A stretch of DNA of 32,538 bases from NCBI GenBank assembly GCA_037444185.1, contig JBBIMW010000027.1:1-32538 (forward strand). The letters run 5' to 3'. Source of the stretch: JAILZP01 sp037444185 (GTDB taxonomy: Bacteria; Bacillota; Desulfotomaculia; Desulfotomaculales; Desulfocucumaceae). Numbering within the stretch: position 1 is the first letter of the stretch; each line of letters starts with the position of its first letter. Below are positions 30,789 to 32,538 of this stretch, in pieces. The position numbers and the translations under genes were made by a program. The notes under the pieces were generated by a model. That model was not told the DNA's origin. It was given only the letters and a program-made list of their open reading frames with translations, and did no database searches.

Positions 30789-31411
30789 CTGGCCAGCACC
30801 TCCTCCACCCGGCTGACAGCATCCTTTGTTATCACCAAAGTCTGATGTGCCATCAGATCGTAAACATTCAGAAAGCCGGCCGAGGTCGGTTTTATCCCCT
30901 CTATGTTACGGGCGGACTTGATTACGTTCTCATCCCTGCCGGCCGTAACCACCAGGGCCTTCCTGCCAACCTTGAGATTCTCCAGTATGCGCACCATTTC
31001 CTTGGTTTTAGGCCGGTCCAGCCTGAGGTCCTCCAGCACCACAATGCTGCCGCTTTCCACCTTGGCCGAAAGGGCCGACTTCATGGCCAGACGCTTTACC
31101 TTCCTGGGCAGTCTGATGCTGTAATCCCTCGGATGCGGGCCGAAAACCGTGCCGCCGCCCCTCCAGATTGGAGACCGGGAACTTCCGTGCCTGGCCCGCC
31201 CGGTGCCCTTCTGGCGCCACGGCTTGCGGCCGCCGCCCCGGATCTCCCCCCGGGTCTTGGTATCGTGAGTGCCCTGTCTCTGATTGGCCAAGTATGCCAC
31301 CACAGCGTCGTGCAGCACGGTCTGGTGAACAGGAACCCCAAAAACACTGTCGCTCAGTTCGATTTCCCCCACCTGTTCCCCGCTGGTGTTATATAATGCA
31401 ACCCTTGGCAT
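30785..31411 (-). CDS. rplD: 50S ribosomal protein L4
   Basis: L4 extends a loop into the exit tunnel and in some bacteria represses the S10 operon. The 208 residues contain the tunnel loop RGGGRKPWRQKGTGRARHGS and the GGTVFGPHPRDYSIRLPRKV segment. ATG with GGAGG nine bases upstream. It follows rplC by 28 bases. Confidence 0.98.
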   Translation of the reverse strand: MPRVALYNTSGEQVGEIELSDSVFGVPVHQTVLHDAVVAYLANQRQGTHDTKTRGEIRGGGRKPWRQKGTGRARHGSSRSPIWRGGGTVFGPHPRDYSIRLPRKVKRLAMKSALSAKVESGSIVVLEDLRLDRPKTKEMVRILENLKVGRKALVVTAGRDENVIKSARNIEGIKPTSAGFLNVYDLMAHQTLVITKDAVSRVEEVLAR

Positions 31412-31439
31412 TATTGATTTCCTCCTTTCTGCACGCCTG

Positions 31440-32072
31440 TCACTTCCTGGCCTTGACGCTGTCTTTTATTATCACCAAACCCCCGCGGGGTCCCGGCACT
31501 GCTCCCTTGATGGCCAGCAGGTTTTTACCGGCGTCCACCCTAACCACTTCAAGGTTCTGTACGGTAACCCTCTCGGCTCCATATTGGCCCGGCAATTTGC
31601 GTCCTTTGAACACCCGGGCAGGGCCCTTGGCGCCCAGGGAACCAGGACGGCGGTGATACTTGGATCCGTGGGCCATGGGGCCCCGGTGGAACCCGTGCCT
31701 CTTGATGCCGCCTGAGAAGCCGCGGCCTTTGGAGGTGCCCACCACGTCCACTTTGTCTCCCTGGCTGAAAATATCAGTCTTTATTTCCTGTCCCACTTGG
31801 TAGCTGTCGCTGTCCTCAATCCTCAACTCCCTGAGAAACCTTAACGGCCTTACCCCCGCCTTGTCAAAATGTCCTTTTTCGGGTTTATTGAACAGTTTTT
31901 CCCGTTTTTCCCCGAATCCCACCTGAATGGCGCTGTATCCGTCTTTTTCCATCGTTTTTTTATGAACTACGTGACAGGGTCCGGCCTCAATAACGGTAAC
32001 GGGCACCGCCAGTCCTTTGTCGGTAAACAGTCGGGTCATGCCCACCTTTTTACCCAGTATGGCCTTCTTCAA
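31440..32072 (-). CDS. rplC: 50S ribosomal protein L3
   Basis: L3 helps start large-subunit assembly and reaches the peptidyl-transferase centre. The 210 residues include KKAILGKKVGMTRLFTDKGL, VDVVGTSKGRGFSGGIKRHG and GSKYHRRPGSLGAKGPARVF. It starts with TTG after GGAGG at nine bases. It follows rpsJ by 60 bases. Confidence 0.98.
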   Translation of the reverse strand: MKKAILGKKVGMTRLFTDKGLAVPVTVIEAGPCHVVHKKTMEKDGYSAIQVGFGEKREKLFNKPEKGHFDKAGVRPLRFLRELRIEDSDSYQVGQEIKTDIFSQGDKVDVVGTSKGRGFSGGIKRHGFHRGPMAHGSKYHRRPGSLGAKGPARVFKGRKLPGQYGAERVTVQNLEVVRVDAGKNLLAIKGAVPGPRGGLVIIKDSVKARK

Positions 32073-32132
32073 CTTTCAACACCTCCGGTGCCGGCCGGAA
32101 ACAGAGTGAACATTGTTTCCAGGCAAGCCATG

Positions 32133-32441
32133 TTATAGCTTGATTTCTATATCCACACCCGCCGGCAAATCCAGGCGCATTAAAGCGTCCACCGTCTTGG
32201 GGGTGGGCTCCAGTATGTCGATGAGCCGCTTGTGCGTTCTCATTTCAAACTGCTCACGGGAATCCTTGTTCACATGGGGTGAACGCAAAATAGTATATAT
32301 ATTCTTCTCGGTGGGCAGCGGTATGGGCCCCGCCACCGAAGCCCCGGTCCTCCTGGCCGTATCCACTATTTTCTGCGCTGACTGGTCCAGCATGTGATGG
32401 TCATAGGCTTTCAGCCGGATGCGGATTTTTTGCCTTTTCAA
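32133..32441 (-). CDS. rpsJ: 30S ribosomal protein S10
   Basis: S10 (NusE) acts in the small-subunit head and also in transcription antitermination with NusB. The 102 residues contain KIRIRLKAYDHHMLDQSAQK, GPIPLPTEKNIYTILRSPHV and the LIDILEPTPKTVDALMRLDL tail. It starts with TTG after GGAGG at eight bases. Only 38 bases separate it from tuf and no promoter is seen there, so the S10 genes are read through from tuf. Confidence 0.98.
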   Translation of the reverse strand: MKRQKIRIRLKAYDHHMLDQSAQKIVDTARRTGASVAGPIPLPTEKNIYTILRSPHVNKDSREQFEMRTHKRLIDILEPTPKTVDALMRLDLPAGVDIEIKL

Positions 32442-32479
32442 CGGGCAGACCTCCTTTCAATTCAGGGGTTGGGCTGCCA

Positions 32480-32538
32480 TTACGCAATAATGGAAGTAAC
32501 CACCCCGGCGCCCACGGTGCGGCCGCCCTCACGAATGG
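32480..32538 (-). CDS. tuf: elongation factor Tu, C-terminal end (partial)
   Basis: The last 18 residues, IREGGRTVGAGVVTSIIA, match the EF-Tu C terminus, where the family reads IREGGRTVGAGVV. The gene continues beyond the right edge. EF-Tu brings aminoacyl-tRNA to the ribosome. Its position before rpsJ is the classic str-S10 junction. Confidence 0.95.
   Translation of the reverse strand, partial: IREGGRTVGAGVVTSIIA

Overview
The window looks like a contig piece from a Gram-positive, endospore-forming, strictly anaerobic member of the Clostridia, most like the Desulfotomaculum/Pelotomaculum group. This placement is an inference. It rests on the Firmicutes-type gene order tuf-S10-spc-alpha-ecfA1A2T-truA-rplM-rpsI-cwlD, the germination amidase CwlD, a selenocysteine formate dehydrogenase, strong GGAGG ribosome binding sites, frequent TTG/GTG starts and moderately GC-rich DNA. 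A 38-base run of N shows that the sequence is a draft assembly.

Left part (1-6500). On the plus strand lies mobA (molybdenum cofactor guanylylation). It faces a formate dehydrogenase gene whose UGA at 2338-2336 is read as selenocysteine; a typical bacterial SECIS hairpin follows it, so the two open stretches at this locus are one 920-residue enzyme. The two genes share a bidirectional terminator. Upstream of fdhA are a structured leader with a terminator-like hairpin, then 5-formyltetrahydrofolate cyclo-ligase, a tandem-ACT protein and phenylacetate-CoA ligase. The theme is one-carbon and aryl-acid metabolism.

Middle part (6500-12000). After an intergenic region with two abutting perfect DnaA boxes come tsaD (tRNA t6A), a Sir2-type deacylase and a small zinc-ribbon protein, all on the minus strand. 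A plus-strand pair follows: a DUF2889-like gene and an AcuA-like protein acetyltransferase with its own clear promoter. Next are a coiled-coil protein of unknown function, an unlisted 58-residue membrane protein and a small starch-binding-module protein directly behind cwlD. The acetyltransferase, the deacylase and an AMP-forming CoA ligase within about 6 kb suggest a reversible acetylation circuit.

Right part (12000-32538). This is an almost unbroken minus-strand translation operon running from the end of tuf (right edge) through S10, L3, L4, L23, L2, S19, L22, S3, L16, L29, S17, L14, L24, L5, S14, S8, L6, L18, S5, L30, L15, SecY, Map, a KOW protein, IF-1, L36, S13, S11, S4, RpoA and L17. 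It continues into the energy-coupling-factor transporter module EcfA1-EcfA2-EcfT and truA. rplM-rpsI follow with their own sigma-A type promoter and a hairpin terminator. The usual adk between secY and map is missing. No tRNA, rRNA, CRISPR array, insertion sequence or phage gene was seen. The most unusual material is in the fdhA region and in the 7-12 kb accessory block.
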